Counted from the stretch's first letter, positions 1 to 9,485 are shown. The stretch: 64,000 bases of DNA from JACOMS01 sp051252005 (GCA_051252005.1 JBPOEZ010000004.1:124001-188000); one strand, 5' to 3'. Numbers and translations: made by a program. Notes: generated by a model from the letters alone, not told the origin.

Positions 1-1
1 T

Positions 2-1330
2 ATTGATTGTAGCTGTGTAACTGATCGCATGAACATGTTTCAAGCTGCGGCGCCCACGGAACTCATGAAGGCCCTTTTTAAGGAACAATATGCCCTATCT
101 ATAGGTGCGGATAATAATTTTGAGCCTGTGTTAGAAGAATTTAACCGCGACCCAATGACCGCATTAACGCAAAGCGCCGCAATGGACCGAGTTGGTGGTA
201 TGCCGAGCAATATTGGCGATTTTGAAGCGGGCTGTGTCATCCCCGGGGCCCAAAATCATGTATTCCCGTCGCCGTCTGCCAATTCTCAAGCTGCTCTTTT
301 TGTCGAAGCCGGAGTCAAAAGCGCTGGGGAGAACTCCCGGAACAGTCTCGTTTGTCACGCGAACCGCCTTGATAGCTATCTGTCCCGTCAAGAGTTCGAG
401 GCCTACCAGTTGTCATACTCTTATTATGGACGAAATCAAACAGATGATGACGATGCATTGCGCGCCCGAAAGATGGGTGTCTCCCGCGCGCAATACAAGC
501 GACTCGCAGCCTCAGGGCGACAGAAATATGACGAAACCTATGACAAAGATTCGTCCTATTGCTCGGCCATGACATATGCCGCGAGAATTACGCCAGAGCA
601 AAATCAGGCGGCGCTTGACAGGCAGGCCGCGCAGGCTGCTGACGCGCAAAACCAGCCCGTATCAGGAAGCTTTCTCAACGGAGATGATGAAACCAAAGCT
701 CGCAAAATTATGCAATCTGAATGCTCGTCAAACGGCGGTTCTTCGTCATTTTGCGGCTGCGTGATGGCTGACTTTGAAAAGAAAGTCGTACAAAAGTCAC
801 CACGTCCGGGTGTTACCCTGGCTTGGGCATTAATGCGCGCGGGGAGTAGTCTGCCTAGCGACGACCTCATACAGCTTACTATGGCGTCAAACCGCAATGA
901 CCAAAAGGCTGCGGGGCAAATGTTTATGAGCACAATGGATGTGGGCGATAGCTGCACCGAAGCCAAAGTTACACCTAAAGCCATGAAAGGCGATCCGCGC
1001 GAACGTATGATCGAAATCTGTACGGCGGAGAATGAGAACAAAACCATGTGCATCTGCACCACCGATAAAATGCGCAGTAAGCTGAGCTCAGATGATTTTG
1101 AGCTCATTGTGGATATCCGAGAGGCTGACTTTCGGGGTGCAGATGACCCTCTAGCAGAAGTGGCAGCAGATCGCGGCCTGACAGCCAAAGAAGCCGAACA
1201 AGCCATGATGACAAATCAGAGTCTAATGGGCGGCATCATGGCCATGGATATGATGTCATGCATGGGCGGCATGCCGGGAATGCCCGACATGAGCCAAATC
1301 CCGGGAATGCCTAAGCTACCGGGTCAGTAA
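2..1330 (+). CDS. Secreted-type protein of four-cysteine repeats, 5' truncated
   Basis: I do not recognise the family. The frame is open to the first base of the window, so the start lies upstream. The first available Met (29) has no Shine-Dalgarno, and the codons before it encode a CSC motif that belongs to the repeat. Three units are visible, each with a C-x-C pair followed by a hydrophilic stretch and one more Cys 64-72 residues later: CSC (codons before 29) to FEAGC, CGC (about 742) to VGDSC, and CIC (about 1049) to MMSC. Units two and three have a further Cys 7-10 residues before the pair. The C-terminus is rich in Met, Gly and Pro. The cysteine pattern suggests disulfides and export, but the signal peptide would be outside the window. 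The next gene, 108 bp downstream, encodes a secreted SGNH protein and may be a partner. Confidence 0.75.
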   Translation: MDCSCVTDRMNMFQAAAPTELMKALFKEQYALSIGADNNFEPVLEEFNRDPMTALTQSAAMDRVGGMPSNIGDFEAGCVIPGAQNHVFPSPSANSQAALFVEAGVKSAGENSRNSLVCHANRLDSYLSRQEFEAYQLSYSYYGRNQTDDDDALRARKMGVSRAQYKRLAASGRQKYDETYDKDSSYCSAMTYAARITPEQNQAALDRQAAQAADAQNQPVSGSFLNGDDETKARKIMQSECSSNGGSSSFCGCVMADFEKKVVQKSPRPGVTLAWALMRAGSSLPSDDLIQLTMASNRNDQKAAGQMFMSTMDVGDSCTEAKVTPKAMKGDPRERMIEICTAENENKTMCICTTDKMRSKLSSDDFELIVDIREADFRGADDPLAEVAADRGLTAKEAEQAMMTNQSLMGGIMAMDMMSCMGGMPGMPDMSQIPGMPKLPGQ

Positions 1331-1438
1331 CATATGTGCTTTTTCTGCCTGTGAAGTGTACTTCATGTCGTGCTCCGCTGCGCCTTAATCGACATAGACT
1401 TTTCACTTTAATTTAAGACTGACCCAAAGGAAACCATT

Positions 1439-4400
1439 ATGCCTTGTCTTCGTTATCTAGCATTGATTTTTGCCAGCCTTTGGATTTTTACATCTGTAGG
1501 GCAGGCCCAAACGCTAAACCAGCAACCCATTAGGCCCATTACAAATGATGCTTTGAAGCAAAAAGCTCCGCAAGAAAATGTGAGTGTCGACTTGGTTGCT
1601 AAGAGGCTTGAGGCGCAAAGACAAAAAAAAGAGGCTTTGTGCAAATCTTTAGAGCCCAAAATCGATACATGGTGGCATCCAGCATTTGATTGGAGCATGC
1701 CAGCGCGTTACGGCCATGACCGTAAGCTATATGACGGTGACAACGGGGTTAAGGTTGGGAATGGGATAATAGACCTCCCTAACACCCGTGACTATATCAT
1801 GAATACGAAAAGTTATTCTAATAACGCAAATGATGCTTGCCCATGCTCGGGCTCACAATGCGTGCCAAAGTTTCGTGTGAACTTATTCATAGATCAGCGC
1901 GGTAATCGTAATGCGGGATACACGGGGGTGGCCTCAAGTATCCGACATCAAAGGATGAAAAACGGGTGTTCGGTAATAGATTTTCCTGACGCTCCAGAGC
2001 CGAGTTATGTTTGGAAAGTCGACCGCCCTTCAAAGCCTTTTCAAGCAAGTGGGGCAAACGCGTCAGTGTGCCTACCAGAGGGTACTCATAATGTTACTTT
2101 TAAGGTGAATTACCGGGTCAATGGGATACTGTCTTCTCGTGAGGTCACGCGCCCTATAGAAGTTATCGATCATCTGATTGTGAACTTGGGTGATAGTTAC
2201 GGAGCCGGCGAGGGCGCTCCGGAAACAAATTTTTTGCCGCAAAGAATGGAAAAAATTGTTCATGGCGGTGGTGACAACTCAGCGTCTAAGCAATCATTGA
2301 AAACCGTCAACTGGAAGACGCAGTTTATGGATCCAGGACTGCCATTTTACGCGCAATGGGCGGATTCTGGCACGACAATTCCAACAGTTAAATCCTCGCA
2401 TATTCAACGCTATAAGGATAAACCTAAAGTATACGCATTCTCGGAACTTAAAGCGGATACATATTATGATATCGATGGGACATATTATACGAAAGACAAC
2501 ATTCCTTGGGCCAACGATACCCTAAGGGATTTATGGCTGCATTATGAAACTGATTTTGCATGGGGGTTGTTTACCGATCATACGGGCCAAACTCAGAGGG
2601 CATTATTGAGGCAAAACTTTCCGAACGCAAAAGTAATCAATGTTCTGAGCTCAGAATGGGATAAATCGACCTACCGGAAAGTTGTCGAAGATGACTGGTT
2701 TATGCCCGACTGGGACGCGATTAAACCCGGCCGTAATCAGACCTATAAAACCCTTATGGATCATCACCACGCGCACCGCTCATCTGCGGCCGCAGCCTCG
2801 CAGCTGGCATTGCATCTTGAATCGCACGATACAAAAAGTTCGGTGACATTTATAAATCTTGCTGCGTCAGGTGCGACTATGCAGACAGGTTTATTGGCTC
2901 CTTATAACGGCGTAGGAGAATTGCGAGGGAAAGGTGCGGGTCCTTACCTCCCACGACACAATGGTCAACTGGGGTTGCGGCCTCAAGTGGATGAGATGAA
3001 AGCCTTGGTAGGCAACCGAACCATTGATGATATTTACCTTTCGGTCGGCGGTAATGACGTCGGATTTGCTAACATGATTGCGGTATTTCTCGCGGCTTGG
3101 GATTGGGATAGCGAGAAAGCTTGGTTCGATATTCTCGAAGATGACGAAGTTGGCGGGAACGTGGGAAAAATGATGGAGTATTTTGAAACAGGGCAATGGT
3201 CCAAAGGGATTTACAGCGGTCTTGCTGGTACGTTGGGGGCCTTTGCTTTTATGGATGACATCACAGGCCTTGATAGACTTGGGGATGATTATGAGGCTCT
3301 GCAAAGTCAATTTCGCGGCCTGGATATATCCGGCAAAGTCAATCTTGTTGGTTACCCTAACTTCTCATCGGCCACGCGTGACGATGGTAACACAGAGATC
3401 AAAACCCCGTATCCGCATGGAACCTATTATTGTGATATTAACATAAAAGAAAATGAAGACCCGACGCTTGGCGCTCGATTGGATTTTGACCCCGTCGAGT
3501 TTAAAGTTGTTCATCATAAAATATTTACGGAACTCTCAAAAAAAATGGAAGAGTCCGCGAAGAGTCAAAGTGGTCCGGAGTGGGCTTTCTTACCCCAAGG
3601 CGTCGAGCCTCGGCAGCATGGAATTTGCGGTTGGGGACAGTACCATAATGACGACTACCGCTCTATTTATGGTCATTATCAACGGTCAAATAAAAAAGAC
3701 GAAAACAACCAAAAACCCGGTACGTTTTTAACAAATAGCCGTGGAGATAGTTTGGGGGCAAAATGGTACCGCACGCCGCAAGATGGTGCGATAATACAAA
3801 AAGGCGAAGCCGTGACTAATAAAGGTCTCTTTCATCCAAATGAATTTGGCTATCGCCACGCAGGGCGTGTAATGATGAAAAACCTTGAGCCTTATGGGGC
3901 AGAATTAGCCGCCGCGCGTGGTCTCCCGGAACTTCACCATGATGATGAAGGTGTTGATCGTTTCTCAGATCCTGACGATTCGATTGCTGAGGCGACAGAA
4001 AATCTAGGGGGCGGCGGCGGAGAGGCTGAGGGAGTTTTGACGGGGCTATCCGACGTCAAGATGTTTAGATTCACAGGGCGAGGTGAACGTTGTGAGCCCA
4101 GGACATTGCGAATGACGCACCAATCGCATGAAGGCCCTTTGACGATCAAAGTTTATGGCTCAAATGGCGAGCTTTTAGCATCATCGAATAGCCGTGCGCC
4201 GCTTCAAGGTTTGGGTTCTAACACAAAAGATTTGTCAGCAATCTCGACTCCTAGCACGATTCTCACGGTGCCTTCGCGGGGGGCAAGGTTGGGTTCCCTG
4301 ATGGCAACGGGTGATCAAGGTGAACAGAACGGTGCGGACTTTTGCGGCACAGCAGAGTATAGTTCTGTGCCAGATTCTTACGAAGATGGCACAGAAAGTC

Positions 4401-4567
4401 GTGTCTCTTTTCTTCGAGAACATCGTCATCACATTTACGTAGCTGTCAGTCATCAAGACAATAAGCGTTATGACCCAGTCACAGGCAGAGGGGATGCCCG
4501 ATCAGATAAAACCAAATCAAATGTTAGCTTTAAGGTGTCAGTGATAGCCGAGTCTGCCTCGGAATGA
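1439..4567 (+). CDS. Large secreted SGNH/GDSL-type hydrolase
   Basis: A probable esterase or lipase of the SGNH hydrolase superfamily. Residues 1-24 form a signal peptide ending in AQA. Block I is GDSYGAGEG with the nucleophile at Ser253. Block II is probably LAASGATM. Block III is GGNDVG (Asn539), and block V is FHPNEFGYR with His799. No acid lies three residues before the His, as in Streptomyces-type esterases that work with a dyad. At 1042 residues it is far longer than usual: about 250 residues precede block I, about 290 separate blocks I and III, and a Gly-rich linker near 855 leads to a C-terminal domain that could be a beta-sandwich. The start is supported by AAAGGAAA 6 bases upstream. 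Substrate unknown; the motifs are clear. Confidence 0.8.
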   Translation: MPCLRYLALIFASLWIFTSVGQAQTLNQQPIRPITNDALKQKAPQENVSVDLVAKRLEAQRQKKEALCKSLEPKIDTWWHPAFDWSMPARYGHDRKLYDGDNGVKVGNGIIDLPNTRDYIMNTKSYSNNANDACPCSGSQCVPKFRVNLFIDQRGNRNAGYTGVASSIRHQRMKNGCSVIDFPDAPEPSYVWKVDRPSKPFQASGANASVCLPEGTHNVTFKVNYRVNGILSSREVTRPIEVIDHLIVNLGDSYGAGEGAPETNFLPQRMEKIVHGGGDNSASKQSLKTVNWKTQFMDPGLPFYAQWADSGTTIPTVKSSHIQRYKDKPKVYAFSELKADTYYDIDGTYYTKDNIPWANDTLRDLWLHYETDFAWGLFTDHTGQTQRALLRQNFPNAKVINVLSSEWDKSTYRKVVEDDWFMPDWDAIKPGRNQTYKTLMDHHHAHRSSAAAASQLALHLESHDTKSSVTFINLAASGATMQTGLLAPYNGVGELRGKGAGPYLPRHNGQLGLRPQVDEMKALVGNRTIDDIYLSVGGNDVGFANMIAVFLAAWDWDSEKAWFDILEDDEVGGNVGKMMEYFETGQWSKGIYSGLAGTLGAFAFMDDITGLDRLGDDYEALQSQFRGLDISGKVNLVGYPNFSSATRDDGNTEIKTPYPHGTYYCDINIKENEDPTLGARLDFDPVEFKVVHHKIFTELSKKMEESAKSQSGPEWAFLPQGVEPRQHGICGWGQYHNDDYRSIYGHYQRSNKKDENNQKPGTFLTNSRGDSLGAKWYRTPQDGAIIQKGEAVTNKGLFHPNEFGYRHAGRVMMKNLEPYGAELAAARGLPELHHDDEGVDRFSDPDDSIAEATENLGGGGGEAEGVLTGLSDVKMFRFTGRGERCEPRTLRMTHQSHEGPLTIKVYGSNGELLASSNSRAPLQGLGSNTKDLSAISTPSTILTVPSRGARLGSLMATGDQGEQNGADFCGTAEYSSVPDSYEDGTESRVSFLREHRHHIYVAVSHQDNKRYDPVTGRGDARSDKTKSNVSFKVSVIAESASE

Positions 4568-4644
4568 CGTCTCTTCGTTTATGCCGTGCTTTCTATCTTC
4601 GACAAAATTACCTTAAAGTTTAATCCCGTGAGCAAAAGTCAAGG

Positions 4645-4811
4645 CTATCTCATTTCGTCTGGTTCTGCTTTGGGAAGAGGCGCAGCACCCAGTGCGTGTC
4701 TCGTTAGCAACGCTAATAGTGGCGTAATGTAGCTTGAGATGCCAACAAATAGAACTGCAAAGTGCCCACGAAGTTTGAAGAAGGTTATATGACCATCAAC
4801 TGCACTGTGTT
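4645..4811 (-). pseudogene. Possible C-terminal relic of a membrane protein
   Basis: The space after the AtuA-like gene carries an open frame that runs out of the 3' end of that gene in another frame and stops at 4645-4647. It reads like the end of a transporter: a hydrophobic stretch (HFAVLFVGISSYITPLLALL) followed by a short charged tail ending PKAEPDEMR. No start codon or Shine-Dalgarno belongs to it. It may be the leftover 3' end of a gene joined here by deletion, possibly of MFS type. A chance open frame of this length cannot be excluded. Confidence 0.25.
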
Positions 4812-6590
4812 TTAGTTGAAGCAGTGTTTCGGCATATCTAGAAGCATTTGGGCGAAGGCTTTCCCTTGCGCGTCAAACTTTAGATTAGCCATTCCGCCTC
4901 CGTTAAGTACGTTGTGTAGTACGAAATTGAGGCTCTGGGATCCAGGAAGTTCAAAGCGTTCAACTTTACTTGGTTTCAAATGATCAAGCCACTCTTCGAC
5001 TTTGGATGCTGTCAAACCTTCGCGCAAAAGCATCCATGCTTCTTCACTGCGAGCTATAACGCCAATATTTACGAGGTCGCCTTTATCGCCTGAACGCGCG
5101 ACAGCGAAGTCTATGAGGCGTGCGCCTGTTATGCCTTGTACGTTTATACCGGATTTTACTTCCAAAGCTTGAACTGGCTGAACTTCATCATGTGGCTGAT
5201 CTGAAGACGTACTATCATTAGACAAGGATAAGTCGATTTTGATATGCGTTGTTTTTCCGTTGAGGTTGATAGATGTTTTTATCTGATCTCGCGGTATCAG
5301 CGCCCCGCTACCGCGAATAATGGGTGCAGGCTTGGGCCGGCCACCTGCCACGCCCGTAATTCCGGGGGACATTGCTGTTGCGCTGGGGAATATTTCACGG
5401 GAAAGCAACTGTAGAATGCTTCTGTCATCTGCGGCAGCGGCTATTTTTAAAATGACTTCGCGGCTCGTCTTCATTCTTGCGTGCGGTCCATAGCTGTCTT
5501 CAGCGCCAATAACTTCAACCGACGTTTCTCTAAAGCCAGTAAGGTTCCGCAAGAGGCCTATGCGCTCGGTTCGATTGAGAATTGCTTGGCCAACACGACG
5601 AGCTTTCGCCACTGCATCAATCCCGCCAATCATCAATGTCGCAGTAAGTCGCCAACCGTCTTGCCATGTTACGCTGGCTTTATAGTGGCTGGGGGCGGGT
5701 AAACCGTGTGCGTTAGTCACCCTTACTGAATTCGGGCTGGTTTGTTTAAAATGGACGTGGCGAAAGTCGCAAATAACATCAGGTAGGCGGTAGTCCGCAG
5801 GGTCGCCAATTTCGTATAGCATTTGCTCCGCCAAGGATAAGGGAGAAATTAGCCCGCCCGTGTTACCCATCTTCGTAACTTCAAAAGTCCCGTCTGATTT
5901 GCAGGCCGCAATGGGGAAGCCCATATTCTCCCAGCCAGGAACTGTTTCCCAGTCAGTAAATAAACCGCCAGCGCCTTGCGAGCCGCATTCAATCAAATGC
6001 CCTGCCAGTGAGCCTTGTGCTAGCTTATCCCAGTCATCCATTTCCCACCCAAAAGCATGGACTAGAGGCCCTAAGGTGAGGGCGGAGTCCGCACACCTGC
6101 CGGTAATGACCACGTCTGCGCCAGCCTCAAGCGCAGCAATAATCCCTGAAGCACCGAGGTAAGCATTTGCGCTTAGAAGCATGTTTGGCAATGTCTCTTG
6201 TGAGAACATGTCTTTTAGAGGGACCTGAATTTTTTCTATGATATCATCACCCCCTACAGCGACAACTTTTATGGTTGTGCCGGCGGCGCGCGCTTTGGCC
6301 TCAAGTGATTTGGCGCACGCGACAGGGTTTAGGCCGCCTGCATTAGCAAGAAGCTTCACGCCTTTTTCTTTTAGAGTGGCAAGGTGGGGTAAAACTGCCC
6401 GCTCGAAATCAGGAATGAAACCTTTTTCAGGATCTGCATTTCGAGCCCTTGCGAGTAAAGCGAGCGTTATCTCCGAAAGGTAGTCATATATAATGAAATC
6501 TAGCTTCGGAGCGTTAACGAGCTGCGCTGTCGCAGCGTCACTGTCGCCCCAAAATCCTGATGCTCCGGCGATGTAGATAGGGTCATTCAT
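4812..6590 (-). CDS. AtuA family protein (acyclic terpene utilisation-like)
   Basis: 592 residues with the two-part architecture of the AtuA family: an N-terminal DUF1446 domain (about 5-445, beginning IYIAGASGFWGDS) and a C-terminal AtuA-like domain (about 480-585) with the RSGDKGDLVNIG signature at 499-510. AtuA belongs to the citronellol/geraniol pathway, but relatives occur in many CoA-linked catabolic operons and the biochemical role is poorly defined. It is last in a four-gene minus-strand operon: cupin, acyl-CoA dehydrogenase, CoA-transferase, AtuA. No carboxylase pair (AtuC/AtuF) is present in the window, so terpene degradation by the classic route is not shown. Cytoplasmic; no signal peptide. 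Confidence 0.85.
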   Translation of the reverse strand: MNDPIYIAGASGFWGDSDAATAQLVNAPKLDFIIYDYLSEITLALLARARNADPEKGFIPDFERAVLPHLATLKEKGVKLLANAGGLNPVACAKSLEAKARAAGTTIKVVAVGGDDIIEKIQVPLKDMFSQETLPNMLLSANAYLGASGIIAALEAGADVVITGRCADSALTLGPLVHAFGWEMDDWDKLAQGSLAGHLIECGSQGAGGLFTDWETVPGWENMGFPIAACKSDGTFEVTKMGNTGGLISPLSLAEQMLYEIGDPADYRLPDVICDFRHVHFKQTSPNSVRVTNAHGLPAPSHYKASVTWQDGWRLTATLMIGGIDAVAKARRVGQAILNRTERIGLLRNLTGFRETSVEVIGAEDSYGPHARMKTSREVILKIAAAADDRSILQLLSREIFPSATAMSPGITGVAGGRPKPAPIIRGSGALIPRDQIKTSINLNGKTTHIKIDLSLSNDSTSSDQPHDEVQPVQALEVKSGINVQGITGARLIDFAVARSGDKGDLVNIGVIARSEEAWMLLREGLTASKVEEWLDHLKPSKVERFELPGSQSLNFVLHNVLNGGGMANLKFDAQGKAFAQMLLDMPKHCFN

Positions 6591-6647
6591 GACAAAGGCT
6601 CATGCTTTTTGTGTGAAAGTCGGTGCGGTAGCTGCGAGAGTTGGCTA

Positions 6648-7838
6648 TTATTCGGGAGCTTTTCGCACAGGCGCAAGTATCTCGTCTGTATGAGCGCCTT
6701 TAAGCGGCGCGGCAGAGCGAATACCTGGAAGGCCGTCACTCCATTCTGAAGGACAGTTCATCAGGCGGATTGCTTCGCCGCGAACATCCTTGCGCGAATG
6801 GAAAAAATCAATGTCTTGAAGGTGAGGGTCTTCGAGTAGGCTATCAAAATCGTGAACAGGAAATATAGGGATGCCAAATGGCGAAAGTGCTTGGCGCCAT
6901 TCCGCTGTGGTTCGATCTTTAAGTATCTCTTCTACGAGGCCGTAAAGCGCTTCAATGTGTTTTGTGCGAGACCCTAAGTTTTTAAAGCGGGGATCTGTGT
7001 CGAACATATCGCCTTTACCTGCTTCGGTGAGGAAGGCTTTCCATTGCGGGTCTGTATAAACTGTACAGCAGACATAACCGTCTTTGGTTTTGTAGGGTTT
7101 GCGTGTTTTCGCCGTGAGCCTAGGGTATCCAAAATCTGCTTGAGGGGGATCGTAGGTATGTCCGTATATGTGATCGCCCAGAACAATGCTGGTCATCGTT
7201 TCGAACATGGGAACGTCAACCCTCTGCCCTTTGCCGGTTCTTTCCCGAGCAAAAAGTGCGGCTGATATCGCGCCAAAGGCATAAAAACCAACAGCGCGAT
7301 CGGCCACTGTCACAGGCGCGTATGCGGGCGGTCCGTCAGTTGCGATACCAACGGCATGCGCTAATCCCGATGCGGCTTGAATGAGATCATCAAACGCAGG
7401 CTCAGCTGCGTAACATCCGCGTTGACTGTAGCCAAATGTGCCAACGTAAACCAGCCGAGGGTTAATGTCGTGCAGCCGTTCCCAGCCCAGCCCTAAACGG
7501 GTCATAGCGGCGGGGCGGATGTTGTACACAAGAACGTCAGCGTCTTTCACAAGCTCTAGGAGCGTGTTGAGGTCATCTGGAGCCTTAAGGTCTAGTACAA
7601 TCGAACGCTTGTTACGGTTTAAATGTTGGAAAATAGCCCCCACACCATCTTCGCCGCCTGGGCCAATAGCGCGAATGACGTCACCTGCAGGGCTTTCAAC
7701 TTTAATGACATCGGCTCCGAGGTCGGCGAGGCAAGCCGTAGCAAGCGGTCCCATGAATACGGATGTCAGGTCTAAAACTTTGACGTTAGCAAGGGGGCCA
7801 TCGCCCAATTTGGACTCAATAGGATCTGGGGAGGTCAA
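6648..7838 (-). CDS. Class III (CaiB/BaiF) CoA-transferase
   Basis: Transfers CoA between a donor thioester and a carboxylic acid, most likely activating the substrate of this pathway. The N-terminal signature VKVLDLTSVFMGPLATACLADLGADVIKVE is typical of the family. The catalytic Asp should be Asp150 in AFDDLIQAASG, and the length of 396 residues is normal. Its start lies inside the 3' end of the acyl-CoA dehydrogenase gene (23-bp overlap), so the two are translationally linked. The AtuA-like gene follows after 57 bp. The acid substrate cannot be told from sequence. Confidence 0.88.
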   Translation of the reverse strand: MTSPDPIESKLGDGPLANVKVLDLTSVFMGPLATACLADLGADVIKVESPAGDVIRAIGPGGEDGVGAIFQHLNRNKRSIVLDLKAPDDLNTLLELVKDADVLVYNIRPAAMTRLGLGWERLHDINPRLVYVGTFGYSQRGCYAAEPAFDDLIQAASGLAHAVGIATDGPPAYAPVTVADRAVGFYAFGAISAALFARERTGKGQRVDVPMFETMTSIVLGDHIYGHTYDPPQADFGYPRLTAKTRKPYKTKDGYVCCTVYTDPQWKAFLTEAGKGDMFDTDPRFKNLGSRTKHIEALYGLVEEILKDRTTAEWRQALSPFGIPIFPVHDFDSLLEDPHLQDIDFFHSRKDVRGEAIRLMNCPSEWSDGLPGIRSAAPLKGAHTDEILAPVRKAPE

Positions 7839-8973
7839 GCACTTTCTCCGAAATAAAGTTTAGTATCATCTGTCTTGAAACGGGAGCAATGCGCCCAATC
7901 ACCGATTCTCGGAAAAGCCGTTCGACATCATATTCCTTAGCATACCCCATACCGCCAAGGGTTAATACGGCGGCTTCACAGGCGTCAAAAGCGGCCTCTG
8001 CGGCTAAATACTTTACGGCATTGGCTTGCGGTCCACAGGGTTTTCCCGAATCGTATAAGTCAGCGGCTCGTATCATGAGGGCGTCTGCCGCTTCGAGTTT
8101 TGCCCAAGCTTCAGCGAGTGGGTGAGAGACCCCTTGGTTGGCGCCGATGGGGCGGCCGAAAACTACCCGTTCGCGTGCGTAAAGCGCAGCTTTTGCGAGA
8201 GCGGCTTTCCCTAGCCCGATGCACCCTGCCGCAGCGAGTATGCGCTCAGGATTGAGACCATGTAACAAAAGCTTGAAGCCTTCGCCTTCTTCGCCAATTC
8301 TACTTGTGCTTGGGACAATCAGGTTGTCGATGAACAGCATATTGGAATCGACTGCGCCGCGGCCCATTTTGTCGATTTCTCGAACCTCAATCTTATCTCG
8401 GTCGAGCGGCGCGTAAAATAAGCTTAGGCCCTTCAGGCCGGGGCCGCCTGTTCTGGCAACAATTAGCATGTGCGTGGCAATTTGTGCCGTGGATATCCAT
8501 ATTTTCCGGCCAGAAATAACGTAGTTGTCACCGTCTCTCTGGGCGGTTGTTTCTAGGCTACCCGTATCTAGCCCCGAGTTTGGCTCGGTTACAGCGAAGC
8601 AGGCGTGGTGCTCACCTGAGATGATAGGGGGCAGGAACTGCTCTTTCTGTTCGGCCGTTCCTGCAACTACTACGGGGTGCAAGCCGAAAATATTCATATG
8701 AACAGCTGATGTGCCTGAGGCGCCCGCGCCAGACTCTGCAATCGCCTTCAGGATAAGAGCGGCTTCCTTGATTCCAAGTCCTGCACCGCCATAAGCCTCG
8801 GGCATGGCTACTCCTAGATAGCCAGCTTTTCCTACCGCATCGCGAAACTCCTTTGGAAAGCGATGCTGAGCGTCAGCATCCCGCCAATACTCGGCCGGGT
8901 AGGCAGCGCATAAGCGCTGCACTGACTTTAGAAGCTCGTCTGTTAAGCTTGAATCTATGGAGGTAGGCATCAT
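7816..8973 (-). CDS. Acyl-CoA dehydrogenase family protein
   Basis: An FAD-dependent alpha,beta-dehydrogenase of an acyl-CoA thioester, probably acting after the CoA-transferase encoded downstream. The three-domain fold is evident: N-terminal helices to about 115, a mid domain with CFAVTEPNSGLDTGS and the KIWIS motif, and a C-terminal helical domain with GGMGYAKEYDVERLFRES. At the end, where the family often has YEGT containing the catalytic Glu, this protein reads RIAPVSRQM. The general base must therefore be elsewhere, or the reaction may be non-standard. Two Met codons open the frame (8973 and 8970). It is the second gene of the operon, 17 bp after the cupin. Confidence 0.88.
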   Translation of the reverse strand: MMPTSIDSSLTDELLKSVQRLCAAYPAEYWRDADAQHRFPKEFRDAVGKAGYLGVAMPEAYGGAGLGIKEAALILKAIAESGAGASGTSAVHMNIFGLHPVVVAGTAEQKEQFLPPIISGEHHACFAVTEPNSGLDTGSLETTAQRDGDNYVISGRKIWISTAQIATHMLIVARTGGPGLKGLSLFYAPLDRDKIEVREIDKMGRGAVDSNMLFIDNLIVPSTSRIGEEGEGFKLLLHGLNPERILAAAGCIGLGKAALAKAALYARERVVFGRPIGANQGVSHPLAEAWAKLEAADALMIRAADLYDSGKPCGPQANAVKYLAAEAAFDACEAAVLTLGGMGYAKEYDVERLFRESVIGRIAPVSRQMILNFISEKVLDLPRSY

Positions 8974-8990
8974 TTTCCAATCGTTTTTGT

Positions 8991-9485
8991 TTAACCGGAG
9001 AACGGATCGTCAGGTAGGTGACCAACCGCGTTATTCGCTTTTGCTGCCACATAATATGTCATGGCATCCACAACGAAACCGGGTGATCCGTCTTCTGTAA
9101 TCATTTGAAGCGGTCCGTAGGAGACGATGAAGGCGTCCATCCACTTGTCGTCTTTTGTGACGGCAACATGCGTCGCGCCGGCATATTCGTAAGTGTAGTC
9201 ACCGGCTTCAGCTGAGCCTTCGCCCTCATACCACCAACTTCCTTCTCCGAGCGTAAGTATTTCGACTGAAGATAGGTGCCGATGAGGGCCGATGCCGGAG
9301 CGGTAACGGAACAAAATCGTGTGTCCAAGAGTGACAGGGTCGACTCTGAGAAGTTTGAACTTTGCACAATCTTCGTGCCCTGGAAATGATGTCCAAGGAA
9401 TGTCTGCGACCTTTACGAATTTAGCCGGTGGAACCTTCGGCATGAGTGCCATCAACTGCTCTTCAGGTGTCATAGTGTCTGTCAT
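8991..9485 (-). CDS. Cupin of the 2,4'-dihydroxyacetophenone dioxygenase-like family
   Basis: 164 residues with a single cupin domain. The first metal motif is PHRHLSSVEILTLGEG (His, His, Glu) and the second His is in GATHVAV. The sequence resembles the 2,4'-dihydroxyacetophenone dioxygenase family, non-heme iron enzymes that cleave a carbon-carbon bond next to a ketone, but these cupins are also found as proteins of unknown function. It is the first gene of the minus-strand operon and is divergent from the flavin monooxygenase, with 98 bp between. A strong Shine-Dalgarno (AAAGGAGAC) precedes the ATG. Confidence 0.75.
   Translation of the reverse strand: MTDTMTPEEQLMALMPKVPPAKFVKVADIPWTSFPGHEDCAKFKLLRVDPVTLGHTILFRYRSGIGPHRHLSSVEILTLGEGSWWYEGEGSAEAGDYTYEYAGATHVAVTKDDKWMDAFIVSYGPLQMITEDGSPGFVVDAMTYYVAAKANNAVGHLPDDPFSG

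Noticed and set aside
604..1206. A 200-codon minus-strand open frame opposite the Cys-repeat gene
   Set aside because: It is antisense to a frame with strong repeat structure and has no start signal or recognisable motif.
29..1330. Complete gene starting at ATG 29
   Set aside because: The frame is open to the window edge, no Shine-Dalgarno precedes the ATG, and the upstream codons encode part of the repeat.
1352..1365. Inverted repeat TGAAGTGTACTTCA after the Cys-repeat gene as a terminator
   Set aside because: The loop would be only two bases and no T run follows; at most it is a weak regulatory palindrome.
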